Shown here one piece after another: positions 27,860 to 34,526 of a DNA stretch of 38,489 nucleotides (position 1 is the stretch's first letter; the number at the start of each line of letters is the position of its first letter). Below the pieces are notes generated by a model, which did no database searches, had not been told where the DNA came from, and saw only the letters and a program-made list of their open reading frames with translations. The DNA is from Hymenobacter sp. (GTDB lineage: Bacteria > Bacteroidota > Bacteroidia > Cytophagales > Hymenobacteraceae). A program made the position numbers and the translations under genes. The stretch lies in the NCBI GenBank assembly GCA_025353905.1, contig JANXNW010000314.1, forward strand, positions 1 through 38,489, in the 5' to 3' direction.

Positions 27860-29119
27860 ATGTTACGCACCAAATACTACCTTACCCGCGCCGATGGCGA
27901 CGGGCCAACGGTACTATACGCCGCCTGTTTCCTGGAGGGGAAACGTAAGAAAATCTATCTGCCGTTCGTGCCCAGGCCCGAGCAATGGGATAGTGCCAGC
28001 CAACGGTTTCGGCGCAACTTCACCGCCTGGAGTGAGGCTAACGACCTGCTGAAACTGCTGGCGAAGGAGTTGGACACGGCCGCGCTGGCTTTGGCTGCGA
28101 AGGGCACCCCGGCCACGCCCGACGACCTGCGGGCCGTGGTGGCAAGGGTAACGGGCACGGGCGCGGCCCCCGCCCCGCCCGAGGGGCTGCTGGCTCAGCT
28201 CACGGCCTGGATAGATAGCTGCCGCCGTGATAAAACCCCCAGCACGATAAAGAGCTACCGCACCCTGGTGGGCCACCTCACGGCCTACGCCAAGCTGCGG
28301 CGGCTCCAGCTCGACTTTGCCAACGTGGACGCGCCCTTTGTCGAAGGGTTCAAAACGTACCTGTTGCGCACGGCGGGAATCGCCAACACGTCGGTAAATA
28401 ACAACGTCAAGTATTTGAAGGCGTTTCTGGCCGCCACCTTTGAGCAAGGGCTACACGAGTTCGCCCACTTCAAACGGTTCCGCAAGCTGGAGGCGGTGCT
28501 GCCCGAAGTGGTGTACCTCACGGCTCAGGAAAAGGCGCGGCTGTTTCAGGTGCCGCTCGCGCATCTGCCGGCCCTGGAGCAAACGCGGGACGTGTTTCTA
28601 TTCGAGTGCGAGACGGGGCTGCGGTTTTCGGACGTGCAAGCTCTACGGCCCGAGCAAGTGAGCGAGGGTTACCTGCTGCTGACTACTCAAAAAACGGCTG
28701 ACCTGCTGCGGGTGCCGTTGTCGCCGCTGGCTCAGGCAATCCTAACGCGCTACGTCGGCCACCGGCCGGGGCGGGCGCTGCCGGTGAAAAGCAACCAGAA
28801 AACCAACCAGGATTTGAAAGTGATTGCCCGGTTGGCGCGGCTCGACACGCCCACCACCACCACCCAACACCGGGGCAGCGAGCGCGTCGCCACCACGCGC
28901 CCGAAGCATGAACTGGTTTGCACCCACACCGCCCGCCGCACATTCGTAACGCTCGCGCTGGAGGGCGGAATGCGTCCCGAGACGGTAATGCGCATCACCG
29001 GCCACAAGGATTATAAGACGCTGCACCGCTACCTCAAAATAACGGATGCCGTGGTGCAAGATGAGTTTGCGCAATACGTGGAACGCCAAAACGTGCCGCT
29101 CATGCGGGTAGCCAGCTAG
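27860..29119 (+). CDS. Tyrosine recombinase/integrase (phage SAM-like N-terminal domain)
   Basis: This 419-residue protein has an arm-binding N-terminal part (residues 1-45, YYLTRADGDGPTVLYAACFLEGKRKKIYLPF) and a SAM-like core-binding domain (about 108-210). The catalytic domain shows Arg255 in ETGLRFSD, a likely Lys278 in TTQKTAD, the HTARR box (His356, Arg359), His382 in TGHKDY and Tyr391 in LHRYLK. All expected catalytic residues are present, so it should be active. It would recombine the tRNA attB site with the element's attP, consistent with the direct repeats found. It starts 198 bases after attL, with CGGGCTAGGAA immediately before the ATG. The next gene begins seven bases after its stop. 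Confidence 0.95.
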   Translation: MLRTKYYLTRADGDGPTVLYAACFLEGKRKKIYLPFVPRPEQWDSASQRFRRNFTAWSEANDLLKLLAKELDTAALALAAKGTPATPDDLRAVVARVTGTGAAPAPPEGLLAQLTAWIDSCRRDKTPSTIKSYRTLVGHLTAYAKLRRLQLDFANVDAPFVEGFKTYLLRTAGIANTSVNNNVKYLKAFLAATFEQGLHEFAHFKRFRKLEAVLPEVVYLTAQEKARLFQVPLAHLPALEQTRDVFLFECETGLRFSDVQALRPEQVSEGYLLLTTQKTADLLRVPLSPLAQAILTRYVGHRPGRALPVKSNQKTNQDLKVIARLARLDTPTTTTQHRGSERVATTRPKHELVCTHTARRTFVTLALEGGMRPETVMRITGHKDYKTLHRYLKITDAVVQDEFAQYVERQNVPLMRVAS

Positions 29120-29126
29120 GGCGCGT

Positions 29127-30683
29127 ATGTCTAGGCTGACTTACGACCAACGCCGCTACTTCGGCCAACGCCTGTACTTTTTGTATGTAATGCACTATGG
29201 TACAAGGGATTTTACGATGTGGTGTTCCACGCCCGAAGGTTTGCGAGAGGATGGGTTTTGGAGCGAAATGCGGCCTTTGATATACCGATTCATTGATTAT
29301 TTTGGAACTACCAAAACTCCACTTGATTCCGCATTCGGTGCCGACAGAATGAACCCCGAAGCCGGTGTTTGGCGGCCGGAATATGACGATGTGATGCCCA
29401 CTTACTGCGACGGGTTCAAATCGTATTTAGGGTACTATTTGATGACCAATGGACCGTTGAAGGTTCAATCATTCTTTAGGGCAAGGTTCCCCAGGCCGGA
29501 TGAAGTGGACTGCGAGTATTTGACGGAAGTGCTTGCAGAGATAGGGATTGACGTTGAAAAAGGCTTTGGTTTCGACCCAGGCCAGCGAGACGGGTTAGAT
29601 GCATACCTGCCGCCTGAACCAGGGACCACGAGTAGCATAGACGCGGCTAGACGCTGGCTCACGAAAGCCCAAGCAAAAGCCGCTCATCTACCCCCCATAG
29701 TTTACACACCGATGGTGGATATGCCACCAACGAACCAGACACAACCTAAAGCAACCCGGAAAATGGATAGACCCAACACAATACTAGGTCGGTCTGAATT
29801 GGCTGAAAAAGAATATCAAAATACTAGGGCTCAGTTCAAAACACGGGATTTTCTAAAGTGGTGGCTGCCGATTGTGAATCAAGACGGTACGGAAGGTGAG
29901 CACTCATATGATGAGCTAATACCGCCCTATTGCCACCGTTACGCCACGGCACTAGGGTTTACTTTTAGTTGCATTGATACTGCGGCGGTTCCTGTGGTAC
30001 TGGATAAGCATTTTCGCAACCCCGACAAGTTGGATTTAGACTATCTACACGATGTCTTAGCCAAAATAGAAGATGTTATCGGCTGTAACTACAGTTTCAG
30101 CACTAGCGCCGGAGATGGAATAGACTATTACAATGGCTTTGAGAACGAGAGCCAAATGATGGATGCCGACCGTAGGGGCGTAGATACTTCTAATAAACAT
30201 GAGTGGCGGGTTAAAGGCAATGTTGAGCGTAGTCGTAAATGGATGACGCGAGTAGAGGAAACTCTACAAAAGGTAGTTGCACCCCAACCCCAACCCGAGC
30301 CTGTGGCCCCCGCCCCCGCAACGGTCGCACTTCCTGCCCTCACCTGGTCGGGTAGCGTCGCCGATTTGGCCGAGACACTGTACCGGCTGGCTCGCGCTGG
30401 CTTCATAGACTTGGCGGCTCATTGGCCCCCAGGCGGCAACCGAACCGCCCTTTGTCGCCACGTATGCCAGTTGTTCCAGGTGCCGGTAACCGCCCGCACC
30501 GGGGTTGTGAAAAGCCTCAATGCTTATCTGGGCAAATTCACGGCGGAACAAGTTGCACCCGGCCCGCTGGATGAGGCGGTGCTGAGTGCGGCAATCGGCC
30601 GCAAGCCAAACAGCAAAAGCACGGTGTTGCTGGCTGACACATTGGGCGGGTTGGGGTCGGATGCTGACCCCGCGCCGGGCTAG
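29127..30683 (+). CDS. Unknown element protein with internal duplication and RteC-like C terminus
   Basis: I do not recognise this 518-residue protein as a whole. It has two related halves: residues about 26-182 and 239-378. Matching pairs are TRDFTMW/TRDFLKW, YDDVMPTYCDGF/YDELIPPYCHRY, DCEYLTEVLAEI/DLDYLHDVLAKI, DGLDAY/DGIDYY and RRWLTKAQ/RKWMTRVE. A Pro/Ala/Gln linker (385-404) leads to LTWSGSVADLAETLYRLARAGFID, resembling the helical C-terminal region of RteC-type and other Bacteroidota element proteins. The DNA of the duplicated part is clearly AT-richer than the linker and C terminus, which suggests a fusion of different origins. No signal peptide, membrane helix or nuclease motif is visible. 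It lies seven bases after the integrase and may be transcribed with it. A role in element control or as cargo (for example, defence) is possible but unproven. Confidence 0.8.
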   Translation: MSRLTYDQRRYFGQRLYFLYVMHYGTRDFTMWCSTPEGLREDGFWSEMRPLIYRFIDYFGTTKTPLDSAFGADRMNPEAGVWRPEYDDVMPTYCDGFKSYLGYYLMTNGPLKVQSFFRARFPRPDEVDCEYLTEVLAEIGIDVEKGFGFDPGQRDGLDAYLPPEPGTTSSIDAARRWLTKAQAKAAHLPPIVYTPMVDMPPTNQTQPKATRKMDRPNTILGRSELAEKEYQNTRAQFKTRDFLKWWLPIVNQDGTEGEHSYDELIPPYCHRYATALGFTFSCIDTAAVPVVLDKHFRNPDKLDLDYLHDVLAKIEDVIGCNYSFSTSAGDGIDYYNGFENESQMMDADRRGVDTSNKHEWRVKGNVERSRKWMTRVEETLQKVVAPQPQPEPVAPAPATVALPALTWSGSVADLAETLYRLARAGFIDLAAHWPPGGNRTALCRHVCQLFQVPVTARTGVVKSLNAYLGKFTAEQVAPGPLDEAVLSAAIGRKPNSKSTVLLADTLGGLGSDADPAPG

Positions 30684-30729
30684 GGTAGTGTTAGGGTATG
30701 AATTAGGGTGGATTAGGGTGGATTAGGGT
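30681..30729. repeat. Iteron-like TAGGGT repeats
   Basis: Five copies of TAGGGT start at 30681, 30692, 30704, 30714 and 30724, so the spacing is 11, 12, 10 and 10 bases, close to one helical turn. The last three share the unit ATTAGGGTGG. They begin at the stop codon of the duplicated-domain gene and precede the HTH gene by about 190 bases. This is the layout expected for repeated protein-binding sites. Confidence 0.75.
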
Positions 30730-30756
30730 TTTCCCAGCCCTACCCGGCCATTCACC

Positions 30757-30783
30757 TTTGTCCCGTCAATTCATCAGACAGGG
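30757..30783. promoter_or_regulatory. Operator-like dyad, distal copy
   Basis: TTTGTCCCGTC (30757-30767) and GACAGGG (30777-30783) form an imperfect dyad. It closely resembles the one overlapping the start of the HTH gene. The two are 131 bases apart. Confidence 0.45.
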
Positions 30784-30887
30784 TAACGCCGTGTAGGATG
30801 GGTGAGGGGGCCAAAATTCCGGCCGGACAAAAACTTCTGGCCCATGTTGGCCCACAAGTTTGCGGCTCCGCACCTACCCGATTCAGC

Positions 30888-30920
30888 TTTGCCCTGTCTA
30901 AACTAAACCGACAGGACAAA
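30888..30920. promoter_or_regulatory. Operator-like dyad overlapping the HTH gene start
   Basis: TTTGCCCTGTC (30888-30898) and GACAGGACAAA (30910-30920) are inverted arms with one mismatch and an 11-base spacer. The right arm ends on the A of the ATG, so a protein bound here would block transcription or translation. Autoregulation by the HTH product is a natural guess. Confidence 0.55.
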
Positions 30921-31231
30921 TGAAAAACCTAATGATTCTGGCCGATAGCCCGGCCACGTTCCGCGAACTGCTGAGCGACACCTTGCGCGAGCTGCTGCCC
31001 AACGGGGGCGGCTCGCTGACCCCTGCGCCGGCCCCCGAAGGTGCCGGCCAACTGCTGACCCCCCGCGAGGCTTGCGCCGCGTTCGGGATTAGCAAGACTA
31101 CCCTGGCCGATTGGAAAAAACGTGGCCTCGTCCCGTTTATCCGGTTGGGTCGGCGTGTGTACTTTGAGCGCGAGCGCGTGCTGGAGGCGGGCCGCGCCCA
31201 CCAACGTTACCAACACGCTCGTAAGGGCTAA
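30920..31231 (+). CDS. Excisionase-like helix-turn-helix protein
   Basis: This 103-residue protein carries a winged helix-turn-helix of the HTH_17/excisionase type in its second half. LLTPREACAAFGISKTTLADWKKRGLVPFIRLGRRVYFERERV (residues about 45-87) has the expected helix, turn and basic wing. Residues 1-44 are a short helical lead and a Gly/Pro/Ala linker. Such proteins bind att-site arms to direct excision, or act as small repressors. In an element with a tyrosine integrase, both are plausible. A dyad overlapping its start codon suggests self-control. It is followed after 16 bases by an unknown gene, so the two may share a transcript. Confidence 0.8.
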   Translation: MKNLMILADSPATFRELLSDTLRELLPNGGGSLTPAPAPEGAGQLLTPREACAAFGISKTTLADWKKRGLVPFIRLGRRVYFERERVLEAGRAHQRYQHARKG

Positions 31232-31247
31232 TCCGGGCTAGGAAGCA

Positions 31248-32009
31248 ATGACACGCCACCACCGCCCCGGCCGCGTCGCCGCGCCTAGCGCCGCCACGCC
31301 CGCCCCCGTTCGTCCGCGCCGCGTCGCCGATGCACACGGCTCTGCCCAGCCCGCGCCCAACCCCCGCGCCCACCGCCCCGAGCCGCTGCCGGGCCAACGC
31401 AAGCCCCCGCGCCCGCCCAAAGTGTCGGCCCGCCTGCCCGGCCCCCGGAGCCGTCCCGCCGTGCTGGTGTACCGCCTGGAGACGGGCAGCTACCTGGCAA
31501 ATATGAACGGCACCGATTGGGAGTTTCAGCTTTTCAGCCAGCCGCGCCCGCTGCCGGCCAACGTCCCGGTGTTTCCGCTGCTGTATTGGTGCCGACCCCA
31601 ACGACGCTACACCGATAAGAACCAATGCGAGGCAATGCTGCAAAGCCCCGGCAAGGTGCTACTGTCGGGGTTGCGAGTGATTACCGTTCCGCCCGAGGTG
31701 TCGGCGCGGGCCGGCGCGGCGCTGGCGGCGGTGGCCGACTACAACCCCAAACCCATAGACCGCGCCCGGTGCGCTCGCACGGTGGTGGCCTTGTACGGCA
31801 AGCCCGGCCGCTACGACACGCCCCCCGGCTGGCTGGTGCTACTGGTGAGTGAGCGCCCGTACTCACCCCGCCACCGTGAGGCCAACGCCCGCGCCGCGTT
31901 GGGTCTGTTGCGGGACGCGCTGCCCGACCTGCCCGGCTGGCTCGCGCCCTTGCTCGCTGGTGAGGTCGGCCCCTGCGAGGTGCCCGAGGTAGCCGACGAG
32001 CAAGCCTAA
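31248..32009 (+). CDS. Unknown element protein with Pro/Arg-rich N terminus
   Basis: The 253-residue product is not recognised. Residues 1-70 are low-complexity Pro/Arg/Ala, very basic and probably disordered. A compact part follows (VLVYRLETGSYLANMNGTDWEF, VPVFPLLYWCRPQRRYTDKNQCEAML and PPGWLVLLVSERPYSPRHREANARAALGLLRDALPDLPGWL). The basic tail could contact nucleic acid, but this is inference. CGGGCTAGGAA lies three bases before the ATG, as it does just before the integrase, and supports the start. It is high in GC, like the downstream rep-like gene. No signal peptide or membrane helix is present. Confidence 0.65.
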   Translation: MTRHHRPGRVAAPSAATPAPVRPRRVADAHGSAQPAPNPRAHRPEPLPGQRKPPRPPKVSARLPGPRSRPAVLVYRLETGSYLANMNGTDWEFQLFSQPRPLPANVPVFPLLYWCRPQRRYTDKNQCEAMLQSPGKVLLSGLRVITVPPEVSARAGAALAAVADYNPKPIDRARCARTVVALYGKPGRYDTPPGWLVLLVSERPYSPRHREANARAALGLLRDALPDLPGWLAPLLAGEVGPCEVPEVADEQA

Positions 32010-32019
32010 CATTTTGCGG

Positions 32020-32045
32020 CTTTTGCGGCACATTTCCGACAAAAA
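32020..32045 (+). repeat. Quasi-palindromic element repeat, copy 1
   Basis: CTTTTGCGGC followed by ACATTTCCGACAAAAA resembles 33621-33645, with four differences in about 24 bases. The ends TTTTG and CAAAA are inverted. It lies just before the rep-like gene region, while the second copy lies after it. Confidence 0.5.
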
Positions 32046-32143
32046 GGCCAGCCCCCCGACCAGGTATAGTTTTCCGCCAATGTGCGGAGAACCCGCGTCG
32101 GATTTTTTCACCCTGGAGGATGAAAACCGTTGCCCAGCAAAAA

Positions 32144-32173
32144 GGCCGGCCCTCACTTACGCGAGGGCCGGCC
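32144..32173 (-). terminator. Perfect GC-rich hairpin before the rep-like gene
   Basis: An 11-bp stem GGCCGGCCCTC/GAGGGCCGGCC with an eight-base loop is bordered by a run of five A on its left side. It therefore resembles a terminator only when read on the minus strand. No minus-strand gene is seen here, so it may control rightward transcription or replication of the element. Confidence 0.45.
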
Positions 32174-32284
32174 GGTAGCGGGCTTAGTTCGGGCTAGGAA
32201 GGCTGCCACCACTACTTACCCAAAGATACACCACGCCCCGGCCCCCGCTCACGGTGGGCCGCCCCGTGCCGCACCCTTCGCCCC

Positions 32285-33340
32285 GTGTACGATGCTGCTA
32301 AATTCAGATTTGAGCTGCCGCCCGGCCCGCAAGCTGAGCGCCGCCTGGCTGCCGCGCCCGCCCTGGCCGCTGCGGTGCTGCTGCCGGCCACCGGGGGGCC
32401 GGGCGGTCCTCACCTGCGGGCCGACTACCGGGGGCTGCGGCTCGACTATTGGCCCGAGCTGCGGCGCGGCAGCTTGCGCGGCTCGCTCCAGTCGTTTGCC
32501 TACGGCCACAACGCGGGCCTGTTTCTGCCGGTGGCCGTGGGCCTGGCCTGCCGCGAGGTGGCCGCCGCCGTGGGCCTGCCGCCCGAGCTGCTGCTGGTGC
32601 ACAGGCTGGAGACGGGCCTGAACCTGCCGCTGGCCGACGCGCCGGGCGAGGTGTTGCGAACGCTCGCGCATCACAAGGGCGAGGCGTTCCTGGCAATGGT
32701 GCCGCCCGCCCGCGCCCGCCGCCCGCTGGAGGTCGTAGCGCATCACACCGACTACCGACTAAAAGCCTACGATAAAGGCACCTACGCCCGCCTGACTAAC
32801 CCGACCGGCCCGGCCTGGCTGCCGCTGCCAGGCTTGCTCCCTGAGTTTTCCGACCAGTACGCGCCCACGCGCCCGCGCGAGGGGCTACTGCCGATGCTCA
32901 AAACCTTACAAAACCTGACATTTACGCCCGGCCAGTTGCCGCTGCACCTGCTGCGGCTGGAGGCGGTGTATTTGCGGGCGCGGGCGCTGCGGCTGCCGGG
33001 CCTGCCCGCGCCGCTCACGTTGGCCGACCTGCCCACCCCGGCCGCGCTGGCTACCTTCGCTCAGCACTTGCGCCGATTGTGGGCGCAAGCTCATTACCGC
33101 GCCGTGTTGAAATTTTCGCCTCACCTCACACCCAACGAGGCGGCGCTGCTGGTGGCCGGGGCCGTGCCCGAGTTTTGGCCCGCCACCCGCGCCACCGCCG
33201 CGCCGGCCACCTACAAACGCGCCCGCGCCAAGTACCGCGCCCTGAGCGCCGCCCACCGGCAGCACGTCGGCCCGTCGCCGCTCACGGTGGCCCTGGAGGC
33301 GGCGCTGCGGCCCTACCTGGTGGCCGATGCTGCCGACTAG
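32285..33340 (+). CDS. Probable replication initiation protein (phage/plasmid Rep-like)
   Basis: The frame begins with GTG at 32285 (351 residues). No ATG lies in frame upstream, and the protein opening MYDAAKFRFELPPG is the usual one for this family. LRADYRGLRLDYWPELRRGSLRGSLQSFAYGHNAGLF, then HRLETGLNLPLADAPGEV and YRLKAYDKGTYARL, follow the order seen in Bacteroidota proteins related to filamentous-phage replication (II/X, CRI) proteins. In those the motifs read roughly SLxxFxxGxN, LExGxN and xFYDK. That would make it a rolling-circle type initiator allowing replication of the excised circle. The assignment rests on recalled motif order. A clear HUH pair is not visible. A nested palindrome 150 bases past its stop could be its origin. 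Confidence 0.5.
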   Translation: MYDAAKFRFELPPGPQAERRLAAAPALAAAVLLPATGGPGGPHLRADYRGLRLDYWPELRRGSLRGSLQSFAYGHNAGLFLPVAVGLACREVAAAVGLPPELLLVHRLETGLNLPLADAPGEVLRTLAHHKGEAFLAMVPPARARRPLEVVAHHTDYRLKAYDKGTYARLTNPTGPAWLPLPGLLPEFSDQYAPTRPREGLLPMLKTLQNLTFTPGQLPLHLLRLEAVYLRARALRLPGLPAPLTLADLPTPAALATFAQHLRRLWAQAHYRAVLKFSPHLTPNEAALLVAGAVPEFWPATRATAAPATYKRARAKYRALSAAHRQHVGPSPLTVALEAALRPYLVADAAD

Positions 33341-33492
33341 GCCCGTCGCCGTCGCCGTTGGGGGGAGGCTCAAAAGTGATACCCTTTTCCAACCATGTTA
33401 TCACCTGGAGCCAGCCCACCCCGGCCCCCGCCTGAACCTGTTAAAACCTGTTGTTTGCAGCCTCACCACCTGCTCGCCCGCCTGCCCAGGAG

Positions 33493-33532
33493 CCGCCCGT
33501 ATCGGCCGTAAATTACGGTCAAATACGGGCGG
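33493..33532. repeat. Nested palindrome, candidate origin or operator
   Basis: Outer arms CCGCCCGTAT (33493-33502) and ATACGGGCGG (33523-33532) are perfect. Inside them CCGTAA (33506-33511) and TTACGG (33513-33518) form a second perfect stem, separated by single-strand triplets. The ACGG unit therefore occurs four times in alternating orientation within 40 bases. Confidence 0.75.
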
Positions 33533-33620
33533 TTTGGGGGGAGCCGGCGCGGCCACCGACCACGATGCACAACCACCCGACCAGCCGCCGCTCGCTCGCT
33601 GCGGCCCGGCAATAAAGTGG

Positions 33621-33645
33621 CTTTTGCGGCCTGTTTCAGACAAAA
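33621..33645 (+). repeat. Quasi-palindromic element repeat, copy 2
   Basis: CTTTTGCGGC followed by CTGTTTCAGACAAAA matches the copy at 32020-32045 apart from four bases. It lies 145 bases before the last gene of the element. Confidence 0.5.
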
Positions 33646-33789
33646 GGAAAAGTCGGCTGGCTCGCGCCCGCGTCGCTGGCCGCTCGCCACGCAATCGGGC
33701 AACCCCAACTCCAAAAGGTAGCGCCTGCTCAGGCCCAAAGCAGGGAACTTCCCTAACAATTTCAACTACCCTGTAACCCCGCCTCGCTC

Positions 33790-34419
33790 ATGCCCCGTCC
33801 CGCTACGATGCCCGACACCTGCGACGAAGTGAAAAATATCTCGCTGGCCTACTTGCGCGAGTCTGGCCTGCTGCTGCCCGGCTATCACGTTACGACCCTG
33901 CGCTGGAGCCGGGCCGGCCGGCAGACCGGGCAAATAATGCTGGAGGTACATCTGTTCCCGGATGATGAGACGTACCTGCGGGTGAAGTACACTCACGCCG
34001 ACACCACCAACTACGATTACCGGATTGAGCTGGAACCGCTGCCCAGCAACCTGCCCGGCCATGCCCACCGCGCCGGCCGCTACCGGATGCGCTGCCCGGT
34101 GTCGGGGCGGGCGGCGACGGTGCTGTACCTGCGAGACAACGGCGTATTTGCGCACCGCCTGGCCTACAAGTCGCAACGGCTGTACTACGATTCGCAGCTG
34201 CAACCCGAGAGGCTGCGGTGTCTGGTGGCCCCGCTGCGGATGGAGAAAAAGTTAGATGCTGCCTACACGGGAGCCTACGCGAAGGGCCGCAAAACCCACT
34301 ACCGGGGCCGGCCCACCCGTTGGTATGCGCGGTTGCTCGCGCTGGAGGCAAAGGCAAGCCGCGTCGGGGACAAATTCCTTTTTGACCAGCAAGCCGGAAA
34401 ATTTTACCCTCATTTGTGA
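33790..34419 (+). CDS. Element protein of a zinc-ribbon family with degenerate cysteines
   Basis: The 209-residue product follows the pattern of a widespread small protein family. That family has 'LLxPG...WSRxGxxTGxI', then a zinc ribbon CPxCGRRVxxLY...CRHCxxLAYxSQR. Here the matching positions read LLLPGYHVTTLRWSRAGRQTGQI, then CPVSGRAATVLYLRDNGVFAHRLAYKSQR. The frame is preserved, but only the first cysteine remains, so metal binding is probably lost. The start at 33790 is the first ATG; another at 33808 is possible. It is the last gene before attR. No function is established for the family, though members often occur in mobile elements. Confidence 0.6.
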   Translation: MPRPATMPDTCDEVKNISLAYLRESGLLLPGYHVTTLRWSRAGRQTGQIMLEVHLFPDDETYLRVKYTHADTTNYDYRIELEPLPSNLPGHAHRAGRYRMRCPVSGRAATVLYLRDNGVFAHRLAYKSQRLYYDSQLQPERLRCLVAPLRMEKKLDAAYTGAYAKGRKTHYRGRPTRWYARLLALEAKASRVGDKFLFDQQAGKFYPHL

Positions 34420-34428
34420 GCAGACGCA

Positions 34429-34459
34429 AAGTTTTGTCCCGCAACGTGTCCCGCAAGAA
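34429..34459. repeat. 31-bp terminal direct repeat, right copy
   Basis: Identical to 27787-27817 and in the same orientation, it begins nine bases past the stop of the last element gene and ends 51 bases before attR. Confidence 0.8.
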
Positions 34460-34464
34460 ACAAC

Positions 34465-34507
34465 TACGCCCCGTAATCAACTATTAATTAGCTGCTTACG
34501 GGGCGTA
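34465..34507 (-). terminator. Hairpin now following the tRNA 3' end
   Basis: Perfect 12-bp arms TACGCCCCGTAA (34465-34476) and TTACGGGGCGTA (34496-34507) enclose a 19-base AT-rich loop. It lies four bases beyond the att core on the 3' side of the tRNA. It lacks a T-run but may be the element's substitute for the displaced terminator, or a recombination-site structure. Confidence 0.5.
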
Positions 34508-34510
34508 TTT

Positions 34511-34526
34511 GTGGGCCCAGCTGGAA
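34511..34526. other. attR (inside the tRNA 3' end)
   Basis: GTGGGCCCAGCTGGAA, identical to attL, completes the T-stem, acceptor stem and discriminator of the tRNA. The tRNA therefore remains intact after integration. Confidence 0.85.

Larger units (their letters stand above)
33341..33789. other. 449-base non-coding stretch of the element
   Basis: No ORF here looks real. The stretch contains the nested palindrome at 33493-33532 and the second quasi-palindromic repeat at 33621-33645. It is a good candidate for an origin or control region between the rep-like gene and the last element gene. Confidence 0.5.
27662..34526. mobile_element. 6.9-kb tRNA-targeted integrative element
   Basis: Bounded by a 16-bp direct repeat, the element starts inside the gap after the epimerase and ends within the tRNA gene. 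It carries a tyrosine integrase next to attL and five further ORFs, all rightward, none of them a PUL or core function. It has an excisionase-like HTH protein, a probable replication initiator and clusters of short repeats. No relaxase, capsid, portal or terminase is recognisable, so it is best described as a small integrative/mobilisable or satellite-like element. Confidence 0.85.

Noticed and set aside
30702..30730. Telomere-type TTAGGG repeats
   Set aside because: Only a few copies with a GGA/GG spacer occur, inside a circular-type mobile element. Iteron-like protein sites are a simpler reading.
31460..32625. Shared LVxRLETG stretch in the 31248 and 32285 products, suggesting a duplication
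   Set aside because: The likeness covers about eight residues and does not extend on either side. It is probably chance in GC-rich coding DNA.
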